64,000 nucleotides of DNA from Helicoverpa zea. Lineage: Eukaryota > Arthropoda > Insecta > Lepidoptera > Noctuidae. Positions within the stretch are counted from its first letter, which is position 1, and each line of letters opens with the position of its first letter. The stretch lies in NCBI RefSeq assembly GCF_022581195.2, contig NC_061468.1:10124001-10188000 (forward strand), in the 5' to 3' direction. The notes beneath the pieces were generated by a model that saw only the letters and a program-made list of their open reading frames with translations, made no database searches and was not told the DNA's origin. The translations under genes and the position numbers were made by a program. This document shows positions 23,586 to 34,133 of the stretch, one piece after another.

Positions 23586-23760
23586 CTCTTTGTGGTCTTT
23601 AATATTTTTCACAAAGCAGCCTGGAGTCTGGAAGTTGGTGATTGATACACTCATGCATGGGAGAGCACTTGAATGTCGGTATTACTTGGGATCTCTCGGA
23701 TTACCGCCCCATCGGGCTATGAGAGTGAAATAGGGAATGCACCTGTGTCTGCGCAAATAC
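23586..23760 (+). mobile_element. SINE-B body
   Basis: The TTTTCACAAAGCAGCC start overlaps the end of the head fragment at 63893-64000. Its CCATCGGGCTATGAGAGTGA and CACCTGTGTCTGCGCAAATA blocks are the reverse complement of 39838-40015. It is the middle part of the SINE-B family. Confidence 0.8.
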
Positions 23761-24189
23761 TTGTTCGCTTTAATATCTCAGGTTCAACTGGCTTATCTCT
23801 TTAGAGATAGCAGCCATTCCTGGACGCCATAATGATACTTAGATATCACACAGAAGAGTAAAAAAAGTTTAGGGAAAATCTTCAACCAACTGCATAGTGA
23901 AAATAAAACCACGACATTTTTTGCTAAACAAAACTTAATTAAATTGCGCCAGTGTGTACCAAGACTGTTGAAACTCGTTGTAATTGAGATTCTAAAGTAA
24001 ACACGTAGAACTGCTTCTGCGGAACCATTACAAAAATAAACGGAACTCCAAATGTTCGATACGGACAAACGAATCGTTTTCAGGTGTTCAAACTTAGGGA
24101 AGGTGGTTTCGTTTTCTTGTTTATATAGAAGATTGTCTTGGCAGAAATGTAGGTATTTAATTTGATGACCTAGTTTGTTCAATAGTTCA
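23761..24189. other. Unassigned DNA with a 129-codon minus-strand frame
   Basis: The frame at 23793-24182 (minus) is long for this AT content but shows no signal peptide, domain or conserved motif that I recognise. Without splice or homology evidence it is not called as a gene. Confidence 0.35.
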
Positions 24190-24322
24190 CACCATACACC
24201 GGACTGCCGAATAGAGGGATCTCTTGGATGAGTTTGATTCCCGGTACGGTCAACATTTGTGTGATGAGCATGTTAATTGTTTGGGATCTGGGTGTTGTAA
24301 TAAGTATTCATTTAAGTACTCG
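24190..24322 (+). mobile_element. tRNA-headed SINE fragment of another family
   Basis: GAGTTTGATTCCCGGTACGG resembles a B-box with the 3' half of a tRNA T-arm, followed by TGTGTGATGAGCATGTTAAT and GGGATCTGGGTGTTGTAATA. It is neither the A nor the B family. Confidence 0.5.
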
Positions 24323-24333
24323 TAAGTATAATA

Positions 24334-24591
24334 CGGCTCTACAACCCGAGGTCGCAAAGCCAGAAGATGAGAGGATGACCTGAAATTGATCTTAGGCCCC
24401 CTTTGGCTAAGAATAGCAGAAGACAGAAAGCAGTGGATAGAGTTGGAGGAGGCCTTTGCCGTAAGGCACACCGAAATAAGAGACTTTTGTAACATTTTGT
24501 ACATTCAGTGTAGCACACAACTATAGATATTTAATTTTAAGTTCACGTCATGTTGTTTATTCGGAAATAAAAGGCTTAATCATTATTATTC
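24334..24591 (+). mobile_element. 5'-truncated RTE-type LINE with broken C-terminal frame
   Basis: An exact 11-bp direct repeat, TAAGTATAATA, lies on both sides (24323-24333 and 24592-24602), and the insert ends in an ATT-rich tail. Frame 24347-24526 reads RGRKARR, stop, EDDLKLILGPLWLRIAEDRK and QWIELEEAF: the end of an RTE-like LINE polyprotein. The in-frame TGA at 24368-24370 stands where the family normally has Trp, so the copy is dead. Confidence 0.8.
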
Positions 24592-24602
24592 TAAGTATAA
24601 TA

Positions 24603-25181
24603 TGTCGTTTATCAGTAGTGTAACACCCATAACACAAACCAATCAACAGGTTACTTTAGAGCTAACCAATCAGGCGAGAAAAGTTATGAAAAACTACAAA
24701 CAAATACCCGTTTATCATACACCGAAACGCTCAGATTTTACCAACAATTCATGCATAAGATATTCCCACTTATAACGTATAGGGGGAATAACATAACAAT
24801 AGCAATGTAACTAGAATTTCAAAGCAAATACGTTCGCCCAACTGCGGGTATGTTGCAAAATGAACGAAAACAAAATGGTTGCTCCGAGTTCGATTTTCAA
24901 AAGAATACCAGTACGATAAAGTTTCTTTGGCTAAAACAAAACGATTGTATGGTTTTTCAAGTATTTTTTGCGATTTATTGACACGTGTGCTGATTGAGAT
25001 TTTTGAATGTAACCCTACATATTGGGTCTATTTTTGAAATCAAAATCAAACCAGATATTTTCAGTACATGTCTCAATTTTACATGTTTTAGGGTTTAGCT
25101 AGGCCATTTCTTGAGGAAATTAATATGATATTTTTTATACAAGTGCAAAAAGTAGTTCTCACGGTATTCGGGTGCAACCAC
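24603..25181. other. No recognisable feature
   Basis: AT-rich DNA with no supported feature. Confidence 0.4.
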
Positions 25182-25195
25182 TGGCAGCAGCTAGT

Positions 25196-25331
25196 CATCA
25201 TCATCATCTCAGCCATAGGACGTCCACTGGTGAACATAGGCCTCCCCCTTAGATCTCCACAGATACCTGTTGGAGGCGACCTGCATCCAGCGTCTTCCGG
25301 CGACCTTTGTAAGGTAGTCTGTCCACCTTGT
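25196..25331 (-). mobile_element. 5'-truncated RTE-type LINE, last 39 codons
   Basis: The minus strand reads LPTRWTDYLTKVAGRRWMQV, ASNRYLWRSKGEAYVHQW and TSYG before a stop at 25209-25211, then a (GAT)n tail. This is the C-terminus of an RTE-type LINE polyprotein. The insert of only 136 bp is bounded by an exact 14-bp duplication, TGGCAGCAGCTAGT, at 25182-25195 and 25332-25345. Confidence 0.88.
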
Positions 25332-25345
25332 TGGCAGCAGCTAGT

Positions 25346-25667
25346 ATACATAAAATATTATAACAAGTAAGGAAGGAAAGATTTCCTCTGTTACAACACA
25401 GTACAGAATAAAAAAAGCTTATTGTTAAAGCGCCGTTACTAGGTACGCAAACGTGGGTAGTTCTACAAAAAGGTGGAAAAATCCAGAAACTTCCGCGTAA
25501 CGCGATTTCCGTACAATCGAATTTTTCGAGAATTTCCGCGCGATTGTAACGTGTGTGTTTAATTTTAACCTTGTGTTGAAAATATGATTTTCTGATATTA
25601 TTATTTTTATATTAAGGATAATTTTATCTTGACTCTAATTTTATTGCGTAACACTTACGATCGTCAT
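25346..25667. other. No recognisable feature
   Basis: Nothing supported. Confidence 0.4.
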
Positions 25668-25735
25668 TAGTCTTTTTATCGTCCCACTGCTGGGCACAGG
25701 CCTCCTCTCACTTGGAGAAGGACTGAGCGTTAATC
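25668..25735 (-). mobile_element. SINE-F / LINE-like tail fragment
   Basis: CTTTTTATCGTCCCACTGCT, GGGCACAGGCCTCCTCTCAC and GAGAAGGACTGAGCGTTAAT are the inverse of 18755-18829 and match 52372-52440. Confidence 0.8.
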
Positions 25736-25989
25736 AATCAAAATACTCACTTTAAAGTTTTTAATCAATTATCTCAGTTCTGTCACACAAGAAACGCTAA
25801 AAATACTAGATGTGATTAATAGTGAGTAGAAGTCAATAAGTCTTTCACTCCCTTCCGCTACCCCAAAGTAGGAAGAAAAAGAAACAGCTTTCTTGAGATG
25901 GGAAATCACCAAAAACACCATAATATTACAATTTCTACTTTCGAAAAATACTGTGTCTTTATTCGTTTGGTCTAATTATACCTTTAGAT

Positions 25990-26145
25990 ACTACAGAATA
26001 AAAAGTCTGCCGACAGTTGAATGAACATCTTGGATCCAATCAAAGTTTTCAGTCGGTCTTATTCATCTTCATACTAATTGATGAGCTCAAACAAACAAAC
26101 TATCGGTCGAATATTATTTTTGCGAGTGTGCATATACTCTTTAAA
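25990..26145 (-). repeat. Dispersed repeat 'D2', copy
   Basis: Reverse-complemented, it gives CGACCGATAGTTTGTTTG followed by GAGCTCATCAATTAGTATGA, like TCGACCTACAGTTTGTTTGG and GCTCATAAATCAGTATGA at 46733. Only the first 60 bp or so align well. Confidence 0.5.
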
Positions 26146-27683
26146 ATAGAAACGTACAGTCGCGAACGCTCGCCGTCCGAGTTTTCGAATAGCGGTTAGC
26201 ACTCGAAGAGTTTTATCTATTTTTTGGTGAACACTTTTTATTCGTACCAGTTCTATAGTTGATCGTGTGACCTAGGCCTATGAATACATGGCCTCTTTAT
26301 TTTGTGGCCAGTATTTTCGTATGATGCTACTATGAACGATATGTACCTACCGTAGGAACCTAGACATTTTTCAGTTGTTGCCTGGTTAGTTTTACTTTAA
26401 GGTATGACGTTAAATCCATTTAAGTAACTGGTAATACAAGCAAATACCAAATAGCTGCAGGGTTTATTTTTTGTACACTTTGAACTCAGGTGCTGCTAGT
26501 CCGATTTCGAAAAATGATTTCAGTATCGAATAGTCCAAATTTTCAGTTGAGATAATTATGTATCTCAATATTTCGCGAATCAACTTGTAACAAAATACAT
26601 AGTTTTCTTACCCCGGTGTTACGAATATTGTTTACTACGCCTTCTTCTTCTATCTGAGTACTATGTACCTGTCCACATTACTTATACATTGTGCACGCAA
26701 TTAAAGGATAATAAATATGCTACAAAGCTAATGAAAAAAAAATTACACATTTCACTACTTACAAAACTACCACCAATTGAGAGGATACATGACGCGAATT
26801 TTTCGCACATTGGAATGCCGAAAACCAATCAGTTTTGCCACGCAATGAAAGAATGAAGTTTCATTAAAATTTCTCACTTCGTATGATTTTTTTTCATCGT
26901 GGTTATTCTTTTCCGAGGCTGAATGCCAGACGGTGTTTGAATTTACAGGTGAATTTCTACGTACCAAGCTTTTGTCAGGAAAAAAACATTGTTTCTCATA
27001 TTTTGTTCAGACTGAAATATAACTGTAGGTAACTACATTTTGAAATGAAAACAAAAATTCTGGGAGGTTTGTTCTTTGTAATTGTATCAATTGGTGTTTT
27101 ACATGTGAGTTTGGGAATCCTAGTAGCTAATAAGTCCTAGTAGCTAGTAGTTTATGTATTGTGGGGATTCGTATCTAGGTAGCTATTGAAATTAATTAAT
27201 TTATATAAAAAAATATATTTCTAATTACATAATTTTTATTTAATAAGCGGCCCTGTCAGGACACGCTCGGAGTACGGAAATCTGTTCTTGAAAGTCACGT
27301 GAAGAATATAGTAATTTTTGAGTTAGCAGGCAGTGTACAATTTTTTTGCTGACTGCCAAAAAGTTATCTTGCACATTTATATGTGTCGATAATACTTTTA
27401 TTCATTTAACGGTGATGGGTGAAGATTATACGCTTATTACAACACAAAACATTTTCGTACTAAAGCCTAGATGTAATGAAGTCTATTATCTTAACCTTCA
27501 GAGATACAAACACGAACATAAATATACAGACACCCATTCTAGACCAAACTTTACTAATTTTCATTTAAGTTAGTCACTAAAACCGTATGGAATTATACCC
27601 TTTGATATAAAAATGGCTCGATTATTGTTATTATATTTTTATTCTAAAGTTCTTTCTTTATGACTGTTCTTTCATGTTACTTT
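26146..27683. other. No recognisable feature
   Basis: AT-rich non-coding DNA. Frames at 26767-26967 and 27346-27573 have no recognised domain. Confidence 0.4.
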
Positions 27684-27696
27684 GCACCATTCTATT

Positions 27697-28082
27697 AATC
27701 ATCCTCCGAGCCTTTTCCCAACTATGTTGGGGTCGGCTTTCAGTCTAACCGGATTCAGCTGAGTACCAGTGCTTTACAAGAAGCGACTGCCTATCTGACC
27801 TCCTCAACCCAGTTACCCAGGCAACCCGAGACCCCTTGGTTAGACTGGTGTCAGACTTATTGGCTTCTGACTACCCGTAACGACTGCCAAGGATGTTCAA
27901 TGACAGCCGGGACCTACAGTTTAACGTGCCATCCGAAACACAGTCATTGGTGTCTAAGATATACTTAGAAGTACATACAAACTTAGAAAAGTTGCATTGG
28001 TACTTGCCTGACCTGGGATCGAACCCGCGCCCTCATACTTGAGAGGTTGGTCTTTTACCCACTAGGCCACCACGACACCACG
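27697..28082 (-). mobile_element. SINE-A, full length
   Basis: On the minus strand the element begins with a tRNA-like head (TGGCCTAGTGGG as A box, GGTTCGATCCC as B box), continues through ACCAATGCAACTTTTCTAAG and the long body, and ends CTCGGAGGATGAT. An exact 13-bp duplication, GCACCATTCTATT, lies at 27684-27696 and 28083-28095. The right copy of the duplication abuts the hAT-like element. Internal Pol III promoter boxes appear intact, but transcription needs testing. Confidence 0.92.
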
Positions 28083-28095
28083 GCACCATTCTATT

Positions 28096-29240
28096 TAGTG
28101 TTGCCCAAATGCAAGAACAAGACGAGACTTAGCCAGTCTTGGTCTTGGTCTTGCGCCAATACACCTGGTCTTGGTCTTGGTCTTGGTCTTGCGCTCCCAG
28201 TCTTGGTCTTGGTCTTGGTCTTGCAGCAAGAGTCTTGCAAGTCTTGCAATTACCTATTAGTCTATTACTATTTATTAAAGTTTACTTTAAATCTTAGAAA
28301 AACGTATTAGAATTGGAACATTGTGAGCTTGAATTAACATAGCCATAGTAAAGATCAAGCAGATTAATAAATAACTGAAGATTTGATAATAAATTCGAAA
28401 AATCAACTGACCTATATGTCGTTTTCCATGGAAGTAACTGTTTCTTAATAAACATTTATGATTTATAAGCTTACATTTGCTAAAACATGTAAAAAAATGT
28501 AAGAAATATAATGACTAAATGTACAATAATAGTACCTAAGTAATTAGTTTAAAACCATATAAGTAATCAATATTATAATATATACTTACTAGAATGAATT
28601 AATATGACATCTACTACCTATCCTTACCATTTTATCCTAATCATAATACTACTTGCGTGTATTCATTTTCATTCTAAGCACTCTGAAACTTATTTATTCT
28701 TTGGAACACCTGTAAGTACTCTACTAGGAAATTATTTTGCATGAGTATACCTACGCCCTATGGCGGCAATCAAATAGTGTCAAATGTTATGATTTCGGCG
28801 TGGCGGCAACGATTGTTGTAGATTTCAAAAGAAGCCGCCGGCGCGTGTATCATAACCATGTACTTCCGAAAAGCGGCAAATTTCTTTGAGAAGTAAGTAC
28901 AAAACCTTTGATGCCGCATTATCAAAGTGCCGATGGTTAAAACATAACTATGCATGCACTCAGTTTGATTTTAATAGATATTTTTTACCACCGAATATTA
29001 CCGATATTTTTTATACACCGAACTGTTACACCTAACTACTCAGTGGAGTAGCGCTAAGTCCTAGCTGCAAGACGCAAGAGTCTTGCAGGCTATGTCTTGT
29101 TCTTGCTCAAGTCTTGCACGGTCAGTCTTGGTCTTGGTCTTGCTAAAAATACGCGGTCTTGTTCTTGGTCTTGGTCTTGCAAAAACGCAAGAACAAGACC
29201 AAGACTGCAAGACCACCAAGACTGAATTTGGGCAACACTA
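28096..29240. mobile_element. hAT-like non-autonomous DNA transposon with TCTTGG subterminal arrays
   Basis: Both ends carry the same 15-bp inverted repeat, TAGTGTTGCCCAAAT, and are flanked by an exact 8-bp duplication, ATTCTATT (28088-28095 and 29241-29248). The 8-bp duplication and TAG-type end are typical of hAT elements. Beneath each end lie arrays of TCTTGG and its complement CCAAGA (28116-28245 and 29064-29225), in both orientations. In known hAT elements subterminal repeats bind transposase, so these may do the same. The 1.1-kb interior has no transposase frame. Confidence 0.88.
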
Positions 29241-29342
29241 ATTCTATTAATAAACTGACCTATTTAACATCAGCCCACTTTTTAACAAGTTCGACCTTAA
29301 TCGTGTTACAATAAAATACTTACATGTGGTGGATGAAATATT

Positions 29343-29736
29343 AATAAAGTCGTGGTGGCCTAGTGGGTAAAGGACCAACCTCTCAAGTATGAGGGCGCGG
29401 GTTCGATCCCAGGTCAGGCAAGTACCAATGCAACTTTTCTAAGTTTGTATGTACTTTCTAAGTATATCTTAGACACCATTGGCTGTGTTTCGGATGGCAC
29501 GTTAAACTGTAGGTCCCGGCTGTCATTGAACATCCTTGACAGTCGTTACGGGTAGTCAGAAGCCAGTAAGTCTGACACCAGTCTAACCAAGGGGTATCGG
29601 GTTGCCCGGGTAACTGGGTTGAGGAGGTCAGATAGGCAGTCGCTTCTTGTAAAGCACTGGTACTCAGCTGAATCCGGTTAGACTGGAAGCCGACCCCAAC
29701 ATGATTGGGAAAAAGGCTCGGAGGATGATGATGATA
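29343..29736 (+). mobile_element. SINE-A, full length
   Basis: Best reference copy: tRNA-like head with A box TGGCCTAGTGGG (29355-29366) and B box GGTTCGATCCC (29400-29410), body, then the tail GACTGGAAGCCGACCCCAAC and GGAGGATGATGATGA. The 16-bp duplication TGGTGGATGAAATATT flanks it exactly (29327-29342 and 29737-29752). It is inverted relative to the copy at 27697. Confidence 0.93.
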
Positions 29737-29752
29737 TGGTGGATGAAATATT

Positions 29753-30351
29753 CTCATTCAACTCTGGTATTCAAGTATAGCTTCATATAAAACTCTTCGT
29801 CTTACCTTACAATAACAACTCCACTAAATTACCAAAAGCAACAAGCAAGGTAGGTATATCTTGAAAAACCGGTGGCACTAATTATACATTGTTGGCTCAT
29901 TATTACCACTTAAAATTCCGAGCCACTTCGCCCGCCAAACTAAAATGTTACTACAGTATTTTCACTAAAAGAATTTTACCTACATTAATTAAATTTCCTA
30001 TCCTATCCGTAGTGCGACCTCAATAATACAGGGTTAACTTAACCACTATAATGTGACCTATAGCGCCCCTTCTTACGTGCAAATTGGCGACGTAAAACTC
30101 AAGTTTAATAGAAACCCTGGGGTCAAGTTACGCTGGTGAAAACCAGGTTTCCTTCTAAAAATATAAAAATTGTTTTCATTTCAATTTTAACAAGAGGTTG
30201 TTCATAACAAATTTGTTTACACTTTGGATAGTGAATAGTTCTTGAAGGAACTGGATGAATGTTAATGAAATAACTATGGAGAAAAAAGCTAGTAGTTACC
30301 TTTATGTAATTTTAAGTGACCATGTTATTATCGTATACTTACCTACAGTAT
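29753..30351. other. No recognisable feature
   Basis: Nothing supported. Confidence 0.4.
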
Positions 30352-30452
30352 ATCTTAGACACCTATGGCTGTGTTTCGGATGTCACGTTAAACTGTAATC
30401 CGGTTAGACTGAAAGCCGACCCCAACATAGTTGGGAAAAGAGCTCGGAGGAT
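30352..30452 (+). mobile_element. SINE-A with internal deletion
   Basis: TATATCTTAGACACCTATGG and CGGATGTCACGTTAAACTGT join directly to AATCCGGTTAGACTGAAAGC and the GAGGATGAT end. The join omits about 185 bp of the full copy. Confidence 0.85.
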
Positions 30453-30898
30453 GATACTTACCTAAAGTGCATTTTTTTAATAATCATGAAGGATTTTTCA
30501 TTCTCGTGAGATTAGGGAATAATTTTAACAACTTAGATGGTTACAACTGTTGAACGGACTTTAGGAGCTCTCTGTCAAAAAGCGGTTGTCTGTTGCGCGG
30601 ACTCCAGGAGTCCTCTGCGAACCGTCGCTTTATCTTATCGCTTTTTGACGTAATGCTGTACATTTCTTTCGCTTTTTTTCTAAATAAATAATCCTCATTT
30701 TATTCAAACTAACATTCCTCTGCCCACATATTTTATTAAAGAAAAACGTAACACCACACTTAAAAAGAAACATTATGTAAGAATCTACTACGTAGCCATT
30801 CATGTTTTGTTCACTTCACTAAAAAACAAAAGAGCATTAAAATGAGCAGTGCAAACGTAAAAATAAAATAAAACTTTGGCTTAAGTAAAACATACTTG
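30453..30898. other. No recognisable feature
   Basis: Nothing supported. Confidence 0.4.
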
Positions 30899-31042
30899 GC
30901 CTTACTACAAAAACTTTAACACCTGTTTTACACTTGTCTAAAAAAATTGTGGCTTCAAAATGAACCATATGTCAACGTCATAATTTGACAATTTTTTAGA
31001 CAAGTCTTAAACTGACGTTAAAAAGTTTTTGTGGTAAGACGG
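30899..31042. mobile_element. Small TIR element 'M5', copy 1
   Basis: 144 bp with inverted ends (CTTACTACAAAAACTTTAA on the left against CTTACCACAAAAACTTTTTAA read inward from the right) and an inner match through ACTTGTCTAAAAAA. A second copy of the same length is at 55554-55697, differing at roughly eight positions. It is non-coding. Confidence 0.85.
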
Positions 31043-31199
31043 ATAAGCTCTTTATTTAAATGAGTGCATTGCTTTCAGTGTATTTTAAAGAAATTGTTAT
31101 AATTATTAACTTAGTTAATGTTACTCTTTAAAGTTAATTTAGTATGTAATTTTGTACCTAACATTTATAGGGACTGCACAACTATTACAGATTTACCCC

Positions 31200-31277
31200 C
31201 ACACTCAGAGACATTTAATGATTACTTAAGTCACATTTTAGAATGGCTTAAGTAACCATTAAATGTCTCTGAGTGTG
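31200..31277. mobile_element. Small foldback element 'M4', copy 2
   Basis: The ends CACACTCAGAGACATTTAAT and its inverse surround a centre of about 10 nt. It is a shorter version of 14620-14731, mostly lacking the loop. Confidence 0.8.
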
Positions 31278-32335
31278 TCCATAAGCACGGATTCGTTTTT
31301 TATTATTCCTAGTTTGATTCTTAGTTACGCCTAACATGCCTATGTCATATGGGTAAACACGTATAATGTTATATGGGTTTTTTATCCAGTCACGATTTGA
31401 TTGTCTATTTTTATTTTACGTTATTATAAGCGATTTAAACAACAGGACGAGTAATTCTTCTGACAGCTGCAATACAAATCAAATGTGAAACAAATATGTC
31501 GGCGATGTGTGCCTATACGAAACATTATGAATTTCATATGTATTGCAAAACTAGCGGGTCGGGTATTGAAAACTTGAATAGGTATAACGTCCAAAAGGCC
31601 TAAATGCTCTTTGAATTCGTCAATATCATTATACTCTATTACCAAGAACCCATATAATGTACGTCACATTAGCGACTTACTACCATCAAGCCATCACTTC
31701 AAAATCGCTTTTGCAAATTGTGCACCAAATTTCGCATTTATGTTCCAAAATTTCCAATGTTTCACTCGTTATTCACGTCCAAGTTGACATATTGCCCTAT
31801 TCAGCACTCCTGCAATTGCAACGGAGACCATTTTAGGCGTAAAACCGACTCGATTCTAGAAGTAATCGCCTAACTTTGCTTACTCGATTGGAAATCGAGA
31901 TGTGTTATCGATATTTGAATGGATTTTGTGAGGTTTTGAGTTACATACATTCAATGGTATTCATATCTAAACACACATTAATATTCAACTAAAGCTCAGA
32001 TGAGCTTATGATGCAATAAATGAACCGTGGACTAAGGGTCAGACCCTTTTCATTATGTTTTTTTTTTTCACAAATAACAATCAAAATCTTCGATGCATAT
32101 TTTTATGCTGAAAAACATTTTTATATTATTTTACATCAAAAATTATTAGTTACACATAAAAGGTACATAATTCGTTTCCAAGACCATAGAAAGCTGACTC
32201 AATTCAAAGAATAGTTTAAGTCTGCAGTCACATTGGACCTAAATTTCAGTCTAATTCAAAAGCAATCAGGCAACTTCGCCTGTGCTTACCGTTCCATGAA
32301 ATTTGAAGGCAACCGAACCAGTTAAATTGAAATAT
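31278..32335. other. No recognisable feature
   Basis: Nothing supported; only short frames. Confidence 0.4.
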
Positions 32336-32471
32336 ATTGACGGACAGTATGGACAATATTAATTTAAATATATTCAGGATCCAACGACGGCTCGTAATTA
32401 CGTTTTACACAATCATTTTGTCGTATTTCCAAACGTGTATTTTATTATTGTTTTATTTTCAAAGCAATTAG
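32336..32471 (+). repeat. Direct duplication, left copy
   Basis: About 136 bp, roughly 90% identical to 32769-32903 by eye; shared blocks include ATATTAATTTAAATATATTC and CGACGGCTCGTAATTACGTT. The two copies flank a SINE. Confidence 0.88.
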
Positions 32472-32768
32472 TGCGGATCAATCGAAGCAACGCTGGGCGC
32501 GGTCGATCGGTGGATGGGTGACCATCTTGTCATAACTATTTTTTCTGTTTCGGGTGGCACAATAAATTCTAGGTCCCGGCTGTCACTGAACACCTTTGGC
32601 AGTCTTTGCGGGTAGTCAGAAGCCAGTAAGTCTCACAACCAGTCTTATCACGGGGTAAGTATTGGGTTAGATAGGCAGTCGCTTCTTATAAAACACTGGT
32701 ACTTAGCTGCATCCGTTTAGATTGGAAGCCGACCCCAACATAGTTTGGAAAAGGCTAGGTAGACGATG
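32472..32768 (+). mobile_element. Chimeric SINE: 5S rRNA-like head joined to SINE-A body and tail
   Basis: The head GAAGCAACGCTGGGCGCGGT and GGTGGATGGGTGACCATC resembles the 3' half of eukaryotic 5S rRNA around box C. About 20 bp on begins the SINE-A body (GGTCCCGGCTGTCACTGAAC, GGGTAGTCAGAAGCCAGTAA) and then the A tail ending GCCGACCCCAACATAG. It is a tailed element without tRNA head, consistent with a 5S-derived (SINE3-like) element that shares its body with SINE-A. Confidence 0.75.
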
Positions 32769-32903
32769 ATTGACAGACAATATGGAGAATATTAATTTAA
32801 ATATATTCAGGATCGGACGACGGCTCGTAATTACGTTTTACACAATCATTTTGTAGTATTTCCAAGCGTGTATTTTTTATGGTTTTGTCTACGAAGCAAT
32901 TAA
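32769..32903 (+). repeat. Direct duplication, right copy
   Basis: Partner of 32336-32471. The spacing of 433 bp is taken up mostly by the chimeric SINE. Confidence 0.88.
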
Positions 32904-34133
32904 TTTTCATGCTTTTGTATGTTTTAATGTAATTGTATTGAATTTTAATTCCAGTTGTGTATTATGGTATTAATTTTATTAATAATTATTTCAATAATTA
33001 TTTTGTGTTTATGTTAATGACAGTGGTAGTTAATTTAATCGTTTTATTTGTTTGTTTGTTTAAATTAGTAGTAAATTATATTAATTAATTCCGAATTACT
33101 TATCATTAATAGTCCATGATACCATTATCAAAATCATTACAAATAAATCGAAAATAATATGCTTGAATTTTTATTTATATTGGATCAATTCTACCAAGAT
33201 AGTAAGTTTACTTCAGAATAAAATTGAAAAATAATAACAATGTTTCTGATTATAACCAAAGTTACAGAAAATAGTGAGCGAACTTCATAAACTTGGCTGT
33301 TATTTCAGCAACAAAACTTCAAAGCCTTTTCGATACAGTCGGTAAATTTTTGGCATAGTTGTAATTAGTTTCAGACCAGAACTGAAAGTTTAATTTGATT
33401 TTCCCTAGTTTTGCGGTTACGGAGGTGTAAGTAAAATAGGGAAAAAATAGTTTGTAATTACGAGGAGCAAATATTTAAGTAGTACCGGGTGTTCTGAATT
33501 CGCTTGTAATGTAACTTTTTGTTGTTGTTACCTGTATGCACTTAACATAGTTGCTTCCCGCATATAGTTGTAGCGTAGTATATTATGTCATCGTGAAAAA
33601 TTTTAATTGAAAGAATAAATATTTTCACTAGAATAAAGAAATGAAGCTGAAAAGATTTTTAATTATTCCATAAAGTAATAACTGCCTGCGTATGATAGCT
33701 CTGTAATTAATGAAATATGCATGTGAAAATCTATTACCTAGTGTTGTAAAAATTGGTACTTTAAATACCTATCAGGAAAATTAAACCTAGGACTTATATA
33801 TGTACCAGTTATTTACGTAAAAGTACCTGTTAACATTTACAAGCATTTAAAAAACGTATACAAGAGTATGATAAACAAACATAATTAAAACTGCTTTATT
33901 TAACATTGCAAATTGAAAGCGATTCAGTTAAATATTTATGTGGAAGTTGTCTGTATCTTTTATCTTTTTGTATGTGTATGTATAAACACTTTTATGTTGG
34001 TATGTAAATAATGTTATTTTTTGCTGTTTATTTTATATCTTAATACACTCTTATTCTATAGTAAGTGCTCTTTTAGTGGCTGAATATTTTGTTTATTTAT
34101 TATATGAACACTGGAACGATTTGAAAAAAAATC
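32904..34133. other. No recognisable feature
   Basis: Very AT-rich DNA; nothing supported. Confidence 0.4.

Noticed and set aside
23793..24182. 129-codon open frame on the minus strand
   Set aside because: No domain, signal or conserved motif; AT-rich composition and lack of splice evidence make chance likely.
28047..28310. 87-codon frame with Gly/Leu-Val repeats
   Set aside because: It is the TCTTGG array of the hAT-like element read as codons.
32336..32903. Possible solo LTR pair
   Set aside because: The direct copies lack TG...CA ends, a primer site and a polypurine tract, and the interior is a SINE.
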